This document shows positions 1 to 6,610 of a stretch of 12,931 nucleotides of DNA, one piece after another. The notes beneath the pieces are model-generated. The model was not told the origin of the DNA, did no database searches, and worked only from the letters and a program-made list of their open reading frames with translations. The translations under genes and the position numbers were made by a program. Every line of letters starts with the position of its first letter. Position 1 is the first letter of the stretch. Source of the DNA: Blautia sp900556555 (GTDB lineage Bacteria > Bacillota > Clostridia > Lachnospirales > Lachnospiraceae); NCBI GenBank assembly GCA_964250615.1, contig CAXUGM010000051.1; one strand, written 5' to 3'.

Positions 1-15
1 GTCAGTAATAATCTA

Positions 16-44
16 AATTTACTTGAGGTATTTTTTCATGTCAA
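16..44 (-). promoter_or_regulatory. Candidate sigma-A promoter reading off the left edge
   Basis: On the minus strand an exact TTGACA (39-44) is followed after 17 bp by TAAATT (16-21), four of six matches to the -10 consensus. It would serve a gene left of the window. The 78 bases left of csoR hold no other coding signal. A 12-bp palindrome, AGGAAGCTTCCT, covers 69-80 at the csoR stop codon but has no T-tract and is not a convincing terminator. Confidence 0.35.
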
Positions 45-78
45 TCTCTTGGCTTATTTAAAGTATACAGGAAGCTTC

Positions 79-339
79 CTACAATATTTTGCCCAGCATT
101 GCCACCAGTTCATCCACCTTCTCTTCTCTCTCTGCATCCGTTTTTGCATTGGTAACACAGCTTTTCAGATGTGCTGTGAGGATTTCCTTATTGGCTCTGT
201 TTAAAATCGCTTCTGTGGCCATAAGCTGCTGGGAAATATCCATACAATACCGGTCTTCTTCTACCATCCTGAGAATCCCATCAATCTGGCCTCTGGCTGT
301 TTTCAGCAGCCGGTTTATTTTCGTTTTATCTGCTTTCAT
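79..339 (-). CDS. csoR: CsoR/FrmR-family metal-sensing transcriptional repressor
   Basis: This 86-residue all-helical repressor belongs to the CsoR/RcnR/FrmR family, whose tetramers bind operator DNA and release it on metal or electrophile binding. The copper-type ligand pattern is visible: Cys32 in helix 2 (DRYCMDIS), then His57 and Cys61 as H-x3-C in helix 3 (AHLKSC). That X-Cys-His-Cys set is the Cu(I) signature of the family rather than the nickel or persulfide versions. The N-terminal stretch around residues 7-24 is the usual basic DNA-contact helix. The start is set by an ATG 5-10 nt behind a GGAGAAG ribosome site. The leader holds a C/G-tract dyad typical of CsoR operators, which suggests autoregulation. 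No copper ATPase or copper chaperone is in the window; the upstream neighbour is a ZIP transporter separated by a terminator, so the regulated target probably lies left of the window. Copper specificity is inferred from ligands only. Confidence 0.88.
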   Translation of the reverse strand: MKADKTKINRLLKTARGQIDGILRMVEEDRYCMDISQQLMATEAILNRANKEILTAHLKSCVTNAKTDAEREEKVDELVAMLGKIL

Positions 340-352
340 ATTATCTTCTCCC

Positions 353-369
353 TACACCCCAGGGGGGTA
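353..369 (-). promoter_or_regulatory. Putative CsoR-type operator in the csoR leader
   Basis: A C-tract/G-tract dyad, TACACCCC-A-GGGGGGTA on the plus strand, lies directly upstream of the csoR ribosome site. Short C4-6/G4-6 dyads flanked by TA are the recognised operator style of the CsoR/RcnR/FrmR family. Between this dyad and the terminator at 396-425 there is only an AT-rich stretch with a CATAAT-like -10 and no good -35, so the exact promoter is uncertain. Confidence 0.6.
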
Positions 370-395
370 TTCTTATTATGTGGTAATCATAACAC

Positions 396-425
396 AAAAA
401 AAAGAGAAAAGCAACTGCTTTTCTC
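396..425 (-). terminator. Intrinsic terminator of the ZIP transporter gene
   Basis: GAGAAAAGCA (404-413) and TGCTTTTCTC (416-425) are perfectly complementary. On the minus strand the hairpin is followed by eight U residues (396-403). It lies 18 bases after the ZIP stop codon and separates that transcript from csoR. Confidence 0.9.
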
Positions 426-442
426 TCCTATTTTACTCCACT

Positions 443-1225
443 TTATCCAAGAGCCACATCCAGAACCATCATCAGCACAAATCCTGCCGCAAATCCAATG
501 GTTCCGATATTACTGTGCTCTCCCTCACTGGCTTCCGGGATCAGTTCTTCCACCACCACATAGATCATGGCTCCTGCTGCAAATGCTAAAAGGTAAGGAA
601 GCAATGGTTCAATGAAGCGGAACAGCAAAATCGTAATGAGGGCTGCCACCGGCTCTACAATTCCGGAACCAGCTCCGTATAAGAATGCCTTTCCTTTTCC
701 CATTCCCTCCTCGCTCCTAAGAGGAAGAGAAATCACTGCACCTTCCGGAAAATTTTGAATGGCAATTCCAAGTGACAGTGCCATGGCAGCTGCCAGGGTA
801 ATCTGTGTATTCTCTGCCAGCATTCCGGCAAACACCACACCTACTGCCATTCCTTCCGGAATATTATGGAGAGTCACGGCCAGCACCAGCATGGTGGTTT
901 TCTTCAGACTGCTCTTTCTTCCCTCCGGTGTATCATTTCCCAAATGCAAATGAGGCACCAGACGGTCCATTCCCAGCAAAAATAGAATTCCTAATAGAAA
1001 CCCCACTGCCGCAGGCACAAAGGCAAATTTCCCCATGGTTTCCGACATATCCATGGCCGGTATGAGAAGAGACCACACAGAAGCTGCCACCATGACACCA
1101 GAAGCAAATCCCAGAAGACCTTTCTGCACCAAAGGTTTGATTTCCCGTTTCATAAAGAAGACGCATCCTGCTCCCAGTGCAGTTCCCAAAAAGGGAATCA
1201 TAATTCCAATGAACAATTCTATCAT
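443..1225 (-). CDS. ZIP-family divalent metal transporter (GufA/ZIP11-like)
   Basis: This is a 260-residue polytopic membrane protein of the ZIP family, expected to import zinc or related divalent metals across the cytoplasmic membrane. About eight hydrophobic segments are visible. A His-containing cytoplasmic loop (PHLHLG, residues 91-96) precedes the two metal-site helices, which carry HNIPEG at 120-125 and QNFPEG at 157-162. The last helices carry EELIPE at 226-231. HNIPEG plus QNFPEG is the arrangement of the GufA/ZIP11 branch, and the length is normal for it. The ATG at 1223-1225 follows an AGGAAAGG ribosome site. The gene has its own promoter (1258-1287) and terminator (396-425), so it is monocistronic. 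Metal specificity cannot be read from sequence; the adjacent csoR hints at metal homeostasis, but no CsoR-like dyad was seen at this promoter. Confidence 0.92.
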   Translation of the reverse strand: MIELFIGIMIPFLGTALGAGCVFFMKREIKPLVQKGLLGFASGVMVAASVWSLLIPAMDMSETMGKFAFVPAAVGFLLGILFLLGMDRLVPHLHLGNDTPEGRKSSLKKTTMLVLAVTLHNIPEGMAVGVVFAGMLAENTQITLAAAMALSLGIAIQNFPEGAVISLPLRSEEGMGKGKAFLYGAGSGIVEPVAALITILLFRFIEPLLPYLLAFAAGAMIYVVVEELIPEASEGEHSNIGTIGFAAGFVLMMVLDVALG

Positions 1226-1257
1226 TCTACAAGCCCTTTCCTGTTCTGTTTTTTCTC

Positions 1258-1287
1258 ATTATACACCAGAAATCCCGGAAAAAGCAA
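1258..1287 (-). promoter_or_regulatory. Sigma-A-type promoter of the ZIP transporter gene
   Basis: On the minus strand TTGCTT (1282-1287) and a perfect TATAAT (1258-1263) are separated by 18 bp. Transcription would start near 1250, about 25 bases before the ATG. The roughly 100-bp gap to araD holds no strong terminator, so some read-through from araD is possible. Confidence 0.65.
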
Positions 1288-1327
1288 TCCGAACTAATTT
1301 TCTCCATTTTCCTGTCAGAATCCCATT

Positions 1328-2023
1328 TTATTCTGTTTTCTGTCCGTAATACGCATTTGCTCCATGTTTTCTGTAATAATGTTTATCCTGCAGCTCCTGT
1401 GGTGCCGGCTGTACCTTTGGCTGGATCATCTCACAGCGTGCAGCCATTTTTGCCACTTCTTCCAGGACAACAGCATTGTGTACTGCCTCATGTCCGTCTT
1501 TGCCCCAGGTGAAAGGACCATGATTTTTGCAAAGCACTGCCGGAACAGCCTCATAGTCTTTCTCTTTGAAATAATCTGCAATGAGAAGTCCCGTATTCTT
1601 CTCATAAGCACCTTCGATTTCTTCTTTTGTCAGGCATCTCACGCAGGGAATTTCTCCATACATATAATCCGCATGGGTGGTTCCGTAGCATGGAATTCCT
1701 CTTCCTGCCTGTGCCCAGCTTGTTGCCCAGGAGGAGTGGGTATGTACCACACCGCCAATGTTTGGAAAGGCTTTGTACAGCTCAATATGAGTCGGAGTAT
1801 CAGAAGAAGGATTGTATCTTCCTTCGATTTTATTTCCCTCAAGATCCATAATAACCATGTCTTCCGGTGTCAGCTTATCATAATCCACACCACTTGGTTT
1901 AATTGCAAAATATCCTGTCTCTCTGTCAATCTGGCTTACATTTCCCCAGGTAAAGGTCACCAGTCCGTATTTTGGCAGAAGCATATTTGCCTCATACACT
2001 GCTTTTTTCAGTTCTTCTAACAT
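1328..2023 (-). CDS. araD: L-ribulose-5-phosphate 4-epimerase
   Basis: The 231-residue protein belongs to the class II aldolase/AraD family and interconverts L-ribulose-5-phosphate and D-xylulose-5-phosphate, the last dedicated step of L-arabinose catabolism. Zinc-site residues match the family: Asp75 region, His94 and His96 (HTH), and His168 (KNHGP). The catalytic Asp119 (THADY) and the C-terminal Tyr226 (ANAYYGQ) distinguish it from fuculose-phosphate aldolase relatives and align with E. coli AraD Asp120 and Tyr229. Length is the usual 231. Start: ATG eight bases behind AGGAGG. It begins 31 bp after the araR stop, so the two are very probably cotranscribed from the araR promoter. araA and araB are not in the window, so the rest of the pathway must be elsewhere. 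Confidence 0.95.
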   Translation of the reverse strand: MLEELKKAVYEANMLLPKYGLVTFTWGNVSQIDRETGYFAIKPSGVDYDKLTPEDMVIMDLEGNKIEGRYNPSSDTPTHIELYKAFPNIGGVVHTHSSWATSWAQAGRGIPCYGTTHADYMYGEIPCVRCLTKEEIEGAYEKNTGLLIADYFKEKDYEAVPAVLCKNHGPFTWGKDGHEAVHNAVVLEEVAKMAARCEMIQPKVQPAPQELQDKHYYRKHGANAYYGQKTE

Positions 2024-2054
2024 TTCTTTCTTCCTCCTGTTTCCTATTCTTTAT

Positions 2055-3152
2055 TCAGGAATTCCGTCTGATAACAGAATTTCCTTTTATTAATTCCGGC
2101 TGAATCAGTCTTTGTATCTGACTTTTTTCTTCCGGTATTTCCCTGATTTTTTCCAGCAGCAGCTCTGCTGCCATTTCTCCTAATTTTTCCTGGGGATGGG
2201 CAATGGTGGTCAGCTTCAGATCTCCTGCTGCCATAAAGGAATTATCATAGCCTGTCACCGAAATATCTTCCGGAACACGTTTTCCCAAATCTTTTAATGC
2301 CCGGATCACTTCCACGGCAATCTGGTCGTTATAACACACAATTCCATCTATTTCCATCTGCTGTTCCATCATCTGTTTCACCGCCAATGCTGGTTTCCGT
2401 TTCCGGTCTTCCGTATGAAACCACACCACACGGTCCGGATCATAGGAAAATCCTGCTTCCTGAAGTGCTTTCACATACCCTTTGTGACGTTCCTTCCCCT
2501 GAAAATCATCGGCCTTGAAAATACCGATCAGGTTTCTATGCCCCATTTCCAGCAAATATTCAGTCACCAGATATCCTCCCTGGCAGTCATCCATGAGAAT
2601 ATGCGGTTTATCCGTCATCTGGGAATATACGCCCTGGATAAACACATAGGGAATCTGATACTGATCCAGCAAAGCATACAAGTTGGTATGCCGGCATAAA
2701 ATCTGGCTTTTACTTGGCTCAATGATCAGCCCGTCAATATCTTTCGTAAGAATATCTTCCAGAACCTTTGCCTCTTTACTTCTGCTGTTGGCTGTATTTT
2801 TCAGAATAATGCTATACCCGTTCTCTGTCAGCACCTTATCCATCCCCTGTATGAGCCTTGGAAAGATGTAGTCAGAGATATAAGTGGTAATGACTGCAAT
2901 ATTCTTGGACTGCTTCAAATGACACATGCGCTCTGAACAAAACGTTCCTCTTCCGTGTTCTGCCACAATATAGCCTTCCTGAATTAAGATCGAAAGAGCT
3001 TTTCTTACGGTATGGCGGCTGATATGGTATTGGGCGGAAAGTTCGTTTTCTGATGGGAGTTTTTCTCCTGCCTTTATTTTTCCCCTTAATATAGAATCTT
3101 TCAGTTCTTCCATAAGGGCATAATATTTTGTTTTTCCGTTTTCCTGTGTCAT
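2055..3152 (-). CDS. araR: GntR/LacI-hybrid arabinose repressor (AraR-type)
   Basis: The 365-residue regulator has an N-terminal GntR winged-helix domain (about residues 8-75, core ELSAQYHISRHTVRKAL) fused to a LacI/GalR-type periplasmic-binding-like effector domain (about 85-360, ending with PEDISVTGYDNS and a TTIAHP motif). This architecture is that of Bacillus AraR, which represses arabinose genes until L-arabinose binds. The start chosen is the ATG at 3150-3152, placed nine bases after AGGAGGTGG; the reading frame stays open upstream for 73 codons but that part has no family match and crosses the promoter. It lies directly upstream of araD in the same operon, with a dyad over its own promoter, which fits autoregulation. 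Arabinose as effector is inferred from the family and from araD. Confidence 0.9.
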   Translation of the reverse strand: MTQENGKTKYYALMEELKDSILRGKIKAGEKLPSENELSAQYHISRHTVRKALSILIQEGYIVAEHGRGTFCSERMCHLKQSKNIAVITTYISDYIFPRLIQGMDKVLTENGYSIILKNTANSRSKEAKVLEDILTKDIDGLIIEPSKSQILCRHTNLYALLDQYQIPYVFIQGVYSQMTDKPHILMDDCQGGYLVTEYLLEMGHRNLIGIFKADDFQGKERHKGYVKALQEAGFSYDPDRVVWFHTEDRKRKPALAVKQMMEQQMEIDGIVCYNDQIAVEVIRALKDLGKRVPEDISVTGYDNSFMAAGDLKLTTIAHPQEKLGEMAAELLLEKIREIPEEKSQIQRLIQPELIKGNSVIRRNS

Positions 3153-3177
3153 ATTCCACCTCCTTTTTCTATCTTTT

Positions 3178-3212
3178 ATTTTACAACTTGTATGCATGTA
3201 TTCACAAGTTGT
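3178..3212 (-). promoter_or_regulatory. araR-araD promoter nested in an AraR-like operator
   Basis: On the minus strand TTGTGA (3202-3207) and TAAAAT (3178-3183) are 18 bp apart. The promoter overlaps a perfect inverted repeat with 9-bp arms: ACAACTTGT (3183-3191) and ACAAGTTGT (3204-3212), spacer 12 bp. A repressor on the dyad would cover both hexamers. TTGT/ACAA half-sites resemble Bacillus AraR boxes. The dyad starts two bases after the ylmC stop codon; lack of a T-tract argues against a terminator. Confidence 0.65.
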
Positions 3213-3214
3213 TC

Positions 3215-3469
3215 TTATTCTTTTTTGATGCACTTTTCTTCCTGAATCTCTACCAGAATGATATCCTCTCCAATCTGCCGGATACAGGAAAACGGAATGA
3301 CATACTCCGTGGCAGGTCCAAAGAGTCCGCACATTTTCCCCGGAACCGGTACAATGATCGCCTCCACACATCCTGTCCTTGGATTCAATTCAATGTCCAG
3401 AGGACAGCCAAGAGTCCTGCAGGAACAGATATTCACCACTTCCTTTTGTCTCAGTTCACAAATCCGCAT
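3215..3469 (-). CDS. ylmC: YlmC/YmxH-family sporulation protein (PRC-barrel)
   Basis: This 84-residue protein belongs to the small PRC-barrel YlmC/YmxH family found in endospore formers, whose biochemical role is not established. Visible family features are the opening MRICELRQKEVVNI, the Cys pair and DIELNPRTG, the VPG loop (EAIIVPVPGK), and the closing YVIPFSCIRQIGEDIILVEI. In related genomes it usually follows sigE-sigG, which supports a sporulation context here although it is 4.5 kb from sigE. The start is the ATG at 3467-3469; an in-frame upstream ATG (3535) would run through the leader hairpin and has no family match. The ribosome site AGGGGG lies seven bases upstream inside the 3' arm of a hairpin (3477-3520), so translation or read-through may be controlled. 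The Cys content (ICSC, KMCG, FSC) is notable for so small a protein. Confidence 0.82.
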   Translation of the reverse strand: MRICELRQKEVVNICSCRTLGCPLDIELNPRTGCVEAIIVPVPGKMCGLFGPATEYVIPFSCIRQIGEDIILVEIQEEKCIKKE

Positions 3470-3520
3470 AAAAAATCCCCCTGGATTCATGGTTTTATAA
3501 TATCCTATGAATCCAGAGGG
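3470..3520 (-). promoter_or_regulatory. Leader hairpin sequestering the ylmC ribosome site
   Basis: On the minus-strand RNA, CCCUCUGGAUUCAU (3520-3507) pairs with AUGAAUCCAGGGGG (3490-3477) over 14 bp with one G-U wobble and a 16-nt loop. The 3' arm contains the AGGGGG ribosome site. Six U residues (3475-3470) then run straight into the AUG. The shape is that of an intrinsic terminator/attenuator abutting a start codon. A TATTAT motif in the loop could instead be a -10 element, which would make the arms an operator dyad. Confidence 0.6.
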
Positions 3521-3633
3521 CTTGAAAACACTCAATTTATATGATTGGAAGGAATGCAGAGCCTGAATCTATGTCCAGGCTCCATGTATGAAAATGTTCC
3601 CTAATGGCAATAAGGGTTGGCATTTACAACAAA

Positions 3634-4659
3634 TTATCTCTGAACACGGCCTGAACCGTCTCCGCCTGCCAGTTTAGAAACTTCGTCCATGGAAACCATG
3701 TTGAAGTCGCCTTCGATAGAATGTTTCAGGCAGGATGCAGCTACTGCAAATTCAATGGTAGACTGAGCATCATATCCGTTTAAGCATGCACAGATTAATC
3801 CGCCGCCGAAGGAGTCACCGCCACCTACACGGTCAACAATGTGCATTTTGTATTTTTTGCTGAAGTAGTAGTCAGTTCCGTCATATAACATAGCAGACCA
3901 GTTGTTATCATTTGCAGATAAAGATTCACGAAGAGTAATAGCAACTTTCTGGAATCCGAAACGGTCAGCTAACTGTTTTGCAACATCTTTGTATCCTTCA
4001 TGGTTTACAGTACCTGTAGTAACGTCTGTGTTTGCAGCTTTGATTCCGAATACGTCAGCAGCATCTTCTTCGTTTGCAATACATACGTCTACGTATTTGC
4101 AGATTTCGCCCATAACCTGTCCTGCTTTTTCTTTGGACCACAGTTTGTTTCTGTAGTTTAAGTCACAAGAAATAGTAAGACCTGCTTCTTTTGCAGCTTT
4201 ACAAGCATCCAGGCAGATAGCAGCTACTTCATCATTTAATGCTGGTGTGATACCTGTGAAATGGAACCATTCAGCACCATCAAAAATGTTTTTCCAGTCA
4301 AAGTCTTCTCTAGAAGCTGCTGCAATAGAAGATCCTGCACGGTCATAGATAACTTTGGATGGTCTCTGGGAAGCACCTTTTTCCAGGAAGTAGATACCTA
4401 CACGGTCACCACCACGAACAATATCAGTTGTATCAACACCGTATTTTCTCAGGGAGTTGATTGCAGCCTGTCCAATTTCGTGTTTTGGAAGTTTTGTAAC
4501 GAATTTTGCATCAAAACCGTAGTTTGCTAAAGATACTGCTACGTTTGCTTCTCCACCGCCGTAGGTTGCTCCAAAGGTATCAGCCTGTACAAAACGATAA
4601 TATCCTTCTGGAGCCAGTCTTAACATAATTTCACCAAATGTAATTACTTTCTTTGCCAT
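3634..4659 (-). CDS. kdgK: 2-keto-3-deoxygluconate kinase (PfkB family)
   Basis: This 341-residue PfkB-family sugar kinase phosphorylates 2-keto-3-deoxygluconate to KDPG with ATP in the cytoplasm. The family N-terminal substrate motif is GGGEANVAVSLA (34-45). The C-terminal PfkB signature DRVGGGDSFGGG spans 276-287 with Asp282 as catalytic base. The tail KLAGGDGSGRVQR is characteristic of Firmicute KDG kinases. Start: ATG behind AGAGGAGA. It follows eda by 29 bp in the same operon, the order eda-kdgK being the reverse of the biochemical order. Codon choice is visibly biased toward a few codons (GCT, GAA, AAA, GGT), as in highly expressed genes, in contrast to the flanking regulators. After the stop, a 7-bp hairpin (3559-3565/3576-3582) lacks a T-tract, so termination before ylmC is uncertain. 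Confidence 0.94.
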   Translation of the reverse strand: MAKKVITFGEIMLRLAPEGYYRFVQADTFGATYGGGEANVAVSLANYGFDAKFVTKLPKHEIGQAAINSLRKYGVDTTDIVRGGDRVGIYFLEKGASQRPSKVIYDRAGSSIAAASREDFDWKNIFDGAEWFHFTGITPALNDEVAAICLDACKAAKEAGLTISCDLNYRNKLWSKEKAGQVMGEICKYVDVCIANEEDAADVFGIKAANTDVTTGTVNHEGYKDVAKQLADRFGFQKVAITLRESLSANDNNWSAMLYDGTDYYFSKKYKMHIVDRVGGGDSFGGGLICACLNGYDAQSTIEFAVAASCLKHSIEGDFNMVSMDEVSKLAGGDGSGRVQR

Positions 4660-4688
4660 TTTCTTATTCTCCTCTTATTCTGGTATTT

Positions 4689-5330
4689 TTATTTATTTCT
4701 GATGGAAGCAGCTAATTTTACAGCTTCTTCAGTAAGGTTTTTGATTTCATCAAATTTTCCGGCTTTTACTAAATCACCTTTTACCATCCAGCTTCCGCCA
4801 CATGCAATAATTTTGTCACAGCTTAAATAGCTTTCCAGATTCTTAGCACTTACACCGCCTGTAGGCATGAATTTCAGTCCTACATAAGGAGCTGCCATAG
4901 CTTTGATTGTAGCTACTCCGCCGAACTGTTCTGCCGGGAAGAATTTTACTACTTTTAATCCTCTCTTAACAGCCTGTGCTACTTCTGATGGTGTGATACA
5001 TCCTGGGAATACAGGAATCTCTTTTTCCAGGCAGTAATCTACGATTTCAGGGTCAAATCCAGGGCTTACAATAAATTTAGCTCCTGCTGCTACTGCACGG
5101 TCAACCTGTTCGATAGTCAGAACAGTACCTGCTCCAACAAACATATCAGGATATTCTGTTGCCATGATTCTGATAGATTCCTCTGCTGCTGCTGTACGGA
5201 AAGTTACTTCTGCACACGGAAGGCCACCTTCTACCAGTGCTTTTGCCAGAGGTGCTGCATCTTTTACATCATCTAATACAACAACTGGCACTACCCCAAA
5301 TCCTGCAATTTTTTCTGCTACTGTGCTCAT
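4689..5330 (-). CDS. eda: KDPG aldolase (2-keto-3-deoxy-6-phosphogluconate aldolase)
   Basis: The 213-residue class I aldolase cleaves KDPG to pyruvate and glyceraldehyde-3-phosphate. The Schiff-base lysine is Lys129 in VVKFFPAE; the catalytic Glu41 and phosphate/substrate Arg45 are in AEVTFRT. GAGTVLT (66-72), SPGFDP (89-94) and MPTGGVS (155-161) complete the TIM-barrel pattern, all offset by four from E. coli Eda (Glu45, Arg49, Lys133). The ATG at 5328-5330 is chosen because AAGGAGG precedes it by ten bases and the family N-terminus begins here; an upstream in-frame ATG at 5378 lies inside the leader palindrome. First gene of the kdg operon, driven by a near-consensus promoter, and divergent from the IclR regulator. 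The same enzyme type may also act on KHG; that cannot be excluded. Confidence 0.94.
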   Translation of the reverse strand: MSTVAEKIAGFGVVPVVVLDDVKDAAPLAKALVEGGLPCAEVTFRTAAAEESIRIMATEYPDMFVGAGTVLTIEQVDRAVAAGAKFIVSPGFDPEIVDYCLEKEIPVFPGCITPSEVAQAVKRGLKVVKFFPAEQFGGVATIKAMAAPYVGLKFMPTGGVSAKNLESYLSCDKIIACGGSWMVKGDLVKAGKFDEIKNLTEEAVKLAASIRNK

Positions 5331-5377
5331 CTTCACAAATCCTCCTTGAATTCTTTCGTTATAGAAACCGTTCCGCA

Positions 5378-5445
5378 TTATGAAACGCTATTTCGTAATG
5401 TGATATCTTTAATTTGCATTATACTACTGCTTTCTTAAATGTCAA
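5378..5445 (-). promoter_or_regulatory. Strong eda-kdgK promoter with leader palindrome
   Basis: On the minus strand both hexamers are perfect: TTGACA (5440-5445) and TATAAT (5418-5423), spacer 16 bp. About 14 bases after the expected start site lies an imperfect 21-bp palindrome (5378-5398), half-sites TTATGAAA and TTTCGTAA around CGCTA, 7 of 8 positions symmetric. GAAA/TTTC half-sites resemble KdgR-type IclR operators, and the position fits roadblock repression. The leader between the palindrome and the ribosome site also contains CGGAACG, shared with the divergent promoter. Confidence 0.7.
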
Positions 5446-5491
5446 GAGAAAGTCAGAAAAATCTACAAAAAATTCCCTTTCTATCTCCCTA

Positions 5492-5520
5492 TTGCCACGT
5501 TCTTCGGAACGTGCTACAAT
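5492..5520 (+). promoter_or_regulatory. Promoter of the IclR regulator with spacer palindrome
   Basis: TTGCCA (5492-5497) and TACAAT (5515-5520) are 17 bp apart. The spacer is almost filled by a perfect inverted repeat, CACGTTC (5496-5502) and GAACGTG (5507-5513), around TTCG. A regulator bound here would sit between the hexamers, consistent with autoregulation. The expected start site is near 5527, so the repeat is not transcribed from this promoter. Confidence 0.68.
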
Positions 5521-5566
5521 TACGGCTGTATGATTATGCAATGTAAAACAGATAAGGAGACGCATT

Positions 5567-6325
5567 ATGGAAAATAAAAATCCCATACAGGTGGCAGACC
5601 GTTTATTCCTGGTCATGGAAATCCTGGCCGAAACCGGTCCGGTAACCCTTGCAGAACTGTGCAGCCATCTGGATTTGAATAAAAGTACCGTTCACCGGCT
5701 GCTAAGCTCATTGATGTATATGGAATATGTGAAACAGGACAGTGAGACCGGAAAGTATGCCCTCTCCTTTAAACTCCTGAATCTTTCCAACAAACTTCTC
5801 AGTCACATTGACATCCTTGACACGGTCCGCCCCTGCCTGAGAAAACTTTCGGCAGAGATTGGGGAAACAGTACACTTTGTCCAGTTAGATGGTCTTGATG
5901 CCGTCTATATCTGCAAAGAAGAATCCCAGCAAAACTCCATCCGCATGGTATCCAAAGTAGGAAGCCGCATTCCGCTGTACTGCTCCGGTGTTGGAAAAGC
6001 CATGATGGCAGATATGGATTCCGCACGGATTCAGGAAATCTGGAATGACAGCGATATCAAGAAACTGACGCCTCATACTATTATTGATTATACCCAATTT
6101 TTAGAAAAAATAAAAGCGGTAAGCACAAAAGGTTATGCTTTAGATGACGAAGAAAATGAGCTGGGTGTCCGCTGCATCGCAGTGAGCATCCCGGACTACA
6201 AAGGACGTCCGAAATATGCCTTTTCTATCTCTGCCCCCATTGCCAGAATGTCAGATGAACGGATAGAAGAACTGGCAAAAATTGTGCTGCAGGTCAAGGA
6301 CGAAATCTGCCGGTGCATGAAATAA
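5567..6325 (+). CDS. kdgR: IclR-family transcriptional regulator (KdgR-like)
   Basis: The 252-residue protein has the two-domain IclR layout: an N-terminal winged helix (about residues 8-70, recognition helix in LDLNKSTVHRLLSSL) and a C-terminal effector domain (about 75-250). The effector part shows the family features ETVHFVQLDG, SRIPLYCSGVGKAMM and GVRCIAVSIPD. IclR proteins of the KdgR branch sense KDG or related sugar acids and control hexuronate genes. Divergent position 236 bp from eda-kdgK strongly suggests it controls them; ligand and sign of control are inferred. Start: ATG seven bases behind AAGGAGA. The gene ends in a strong terminator ten bases after the stop, so it is monocistronic. 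Confidence 0.87.
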   Translation: MENKNPIQVADRLFLVMEILAETGPVTLAELCSHLDLNKSTVHRLLSSLMYMEYVKQDSETGKYALSFKLLNLSNKLLSHIDILDTVRPCLRKLSAEIGETVHFVQLDGLDAVYICKEESQQNSIRMVSKVGSRIPLYCSGVGKAMMADMDSARIQEIWNDSDIKKLTPHTIIDYTQFLEKIKAVSTKGYALDDEENELGVRCIAVSIPDYKGRPKYAFSISAPIARMSDERIEELAKIVLQVKDEICRCMK

Positions 6326-6335
6326 AGAATGCCGA

Positions 6336-6389
6336 AAATCTCTCATACAATTCTGTGTCTTCAACACTTGAGCTGTATGAGAGATTTTT
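6336..6389 (+). terminator. Intrinsic terminator of the IclR regulator gene
   Basis: AAATCTCTCATACA (6336-6349) and TGTATGAGAGATTT (6374-6387) form a perfect 14-bp stem with a 24-nt loop. The 3' arm runs into TTTTT-ATTTT on the plus strand. Confidence 0.88.
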
Positions 6390-6610
6390 ATTTTCCAAAC
6401 CTATATCAAAAATATCAAAATCAAGAAAAACCTCTTTCTTTTTCATAGTTACTGTGATAAAATCATGAAAAAGCATTATTTTTCTTATTATCTATTGGCT
6501 CAGCCAATCTATTTTCAATTCTTATTTCGGAAAATTCAAGCATTTCCCATAAGAAGCTGGAGATTCCGAAAAAACAGGAATCTCTGAAAACAAAATAAAG
6601 GAGGTTCTTA
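6390..6610 (+). promoter_or_regulatory. AT-rich leader of the PD-(D/E)XK gene with two inverted repeats
   Basis: This 220-bp non-coding stretch is strongly AT-rich. It contains a possible -10, TAAAAT (about 6453-6459, after TGTGA) with a poor -35. A perfect palindrome ATTGGCT-C-AGCCAAT spans 6494-6508. A hairpin with 8-bp arms GAGATTCC (6560-6567) and GGAATCTC (6577-6584) ends some 16 bases before the AAAGGAGG ribosome site. No RNA family was recognised. Confidence 0.4.

Noticed and set aside
69..80. AGGAAGCTTCCT palindrome at the csoR stop codon as a terminator
   Set aside because: No loop of workable size and no T-tract on the minus strand.
3153..3371. N-terminal extension of araR upstream of the chosen ATG
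   Set aside because: The 73 extra codons cross the promoter-operator and the ylmC 3' end and match no GntR family sequence; the internal ATG has an excellent ribosome site.
3559..3582. GAGCCTG/CAGGCTC hairpin as terminator of kdgK
   Set aside because: Stem of only 7 bp, 10-nt loop and no U-tract on the minus strand; termination there is not supported.
5378..5398. Catabolite-response (cre) element in the eda leader
   Set aside because: The CG dinucleotide is one base out of register with the cre consensus on either strand; a local regulator site is a better fit.
6494..6584. Inverted repeats upstream of the PD-(D/E)XK gene as transposon ends
   Set aside because: The two repeats differ in sequence, no matching copy is found after the gene and no target duplication is visible.
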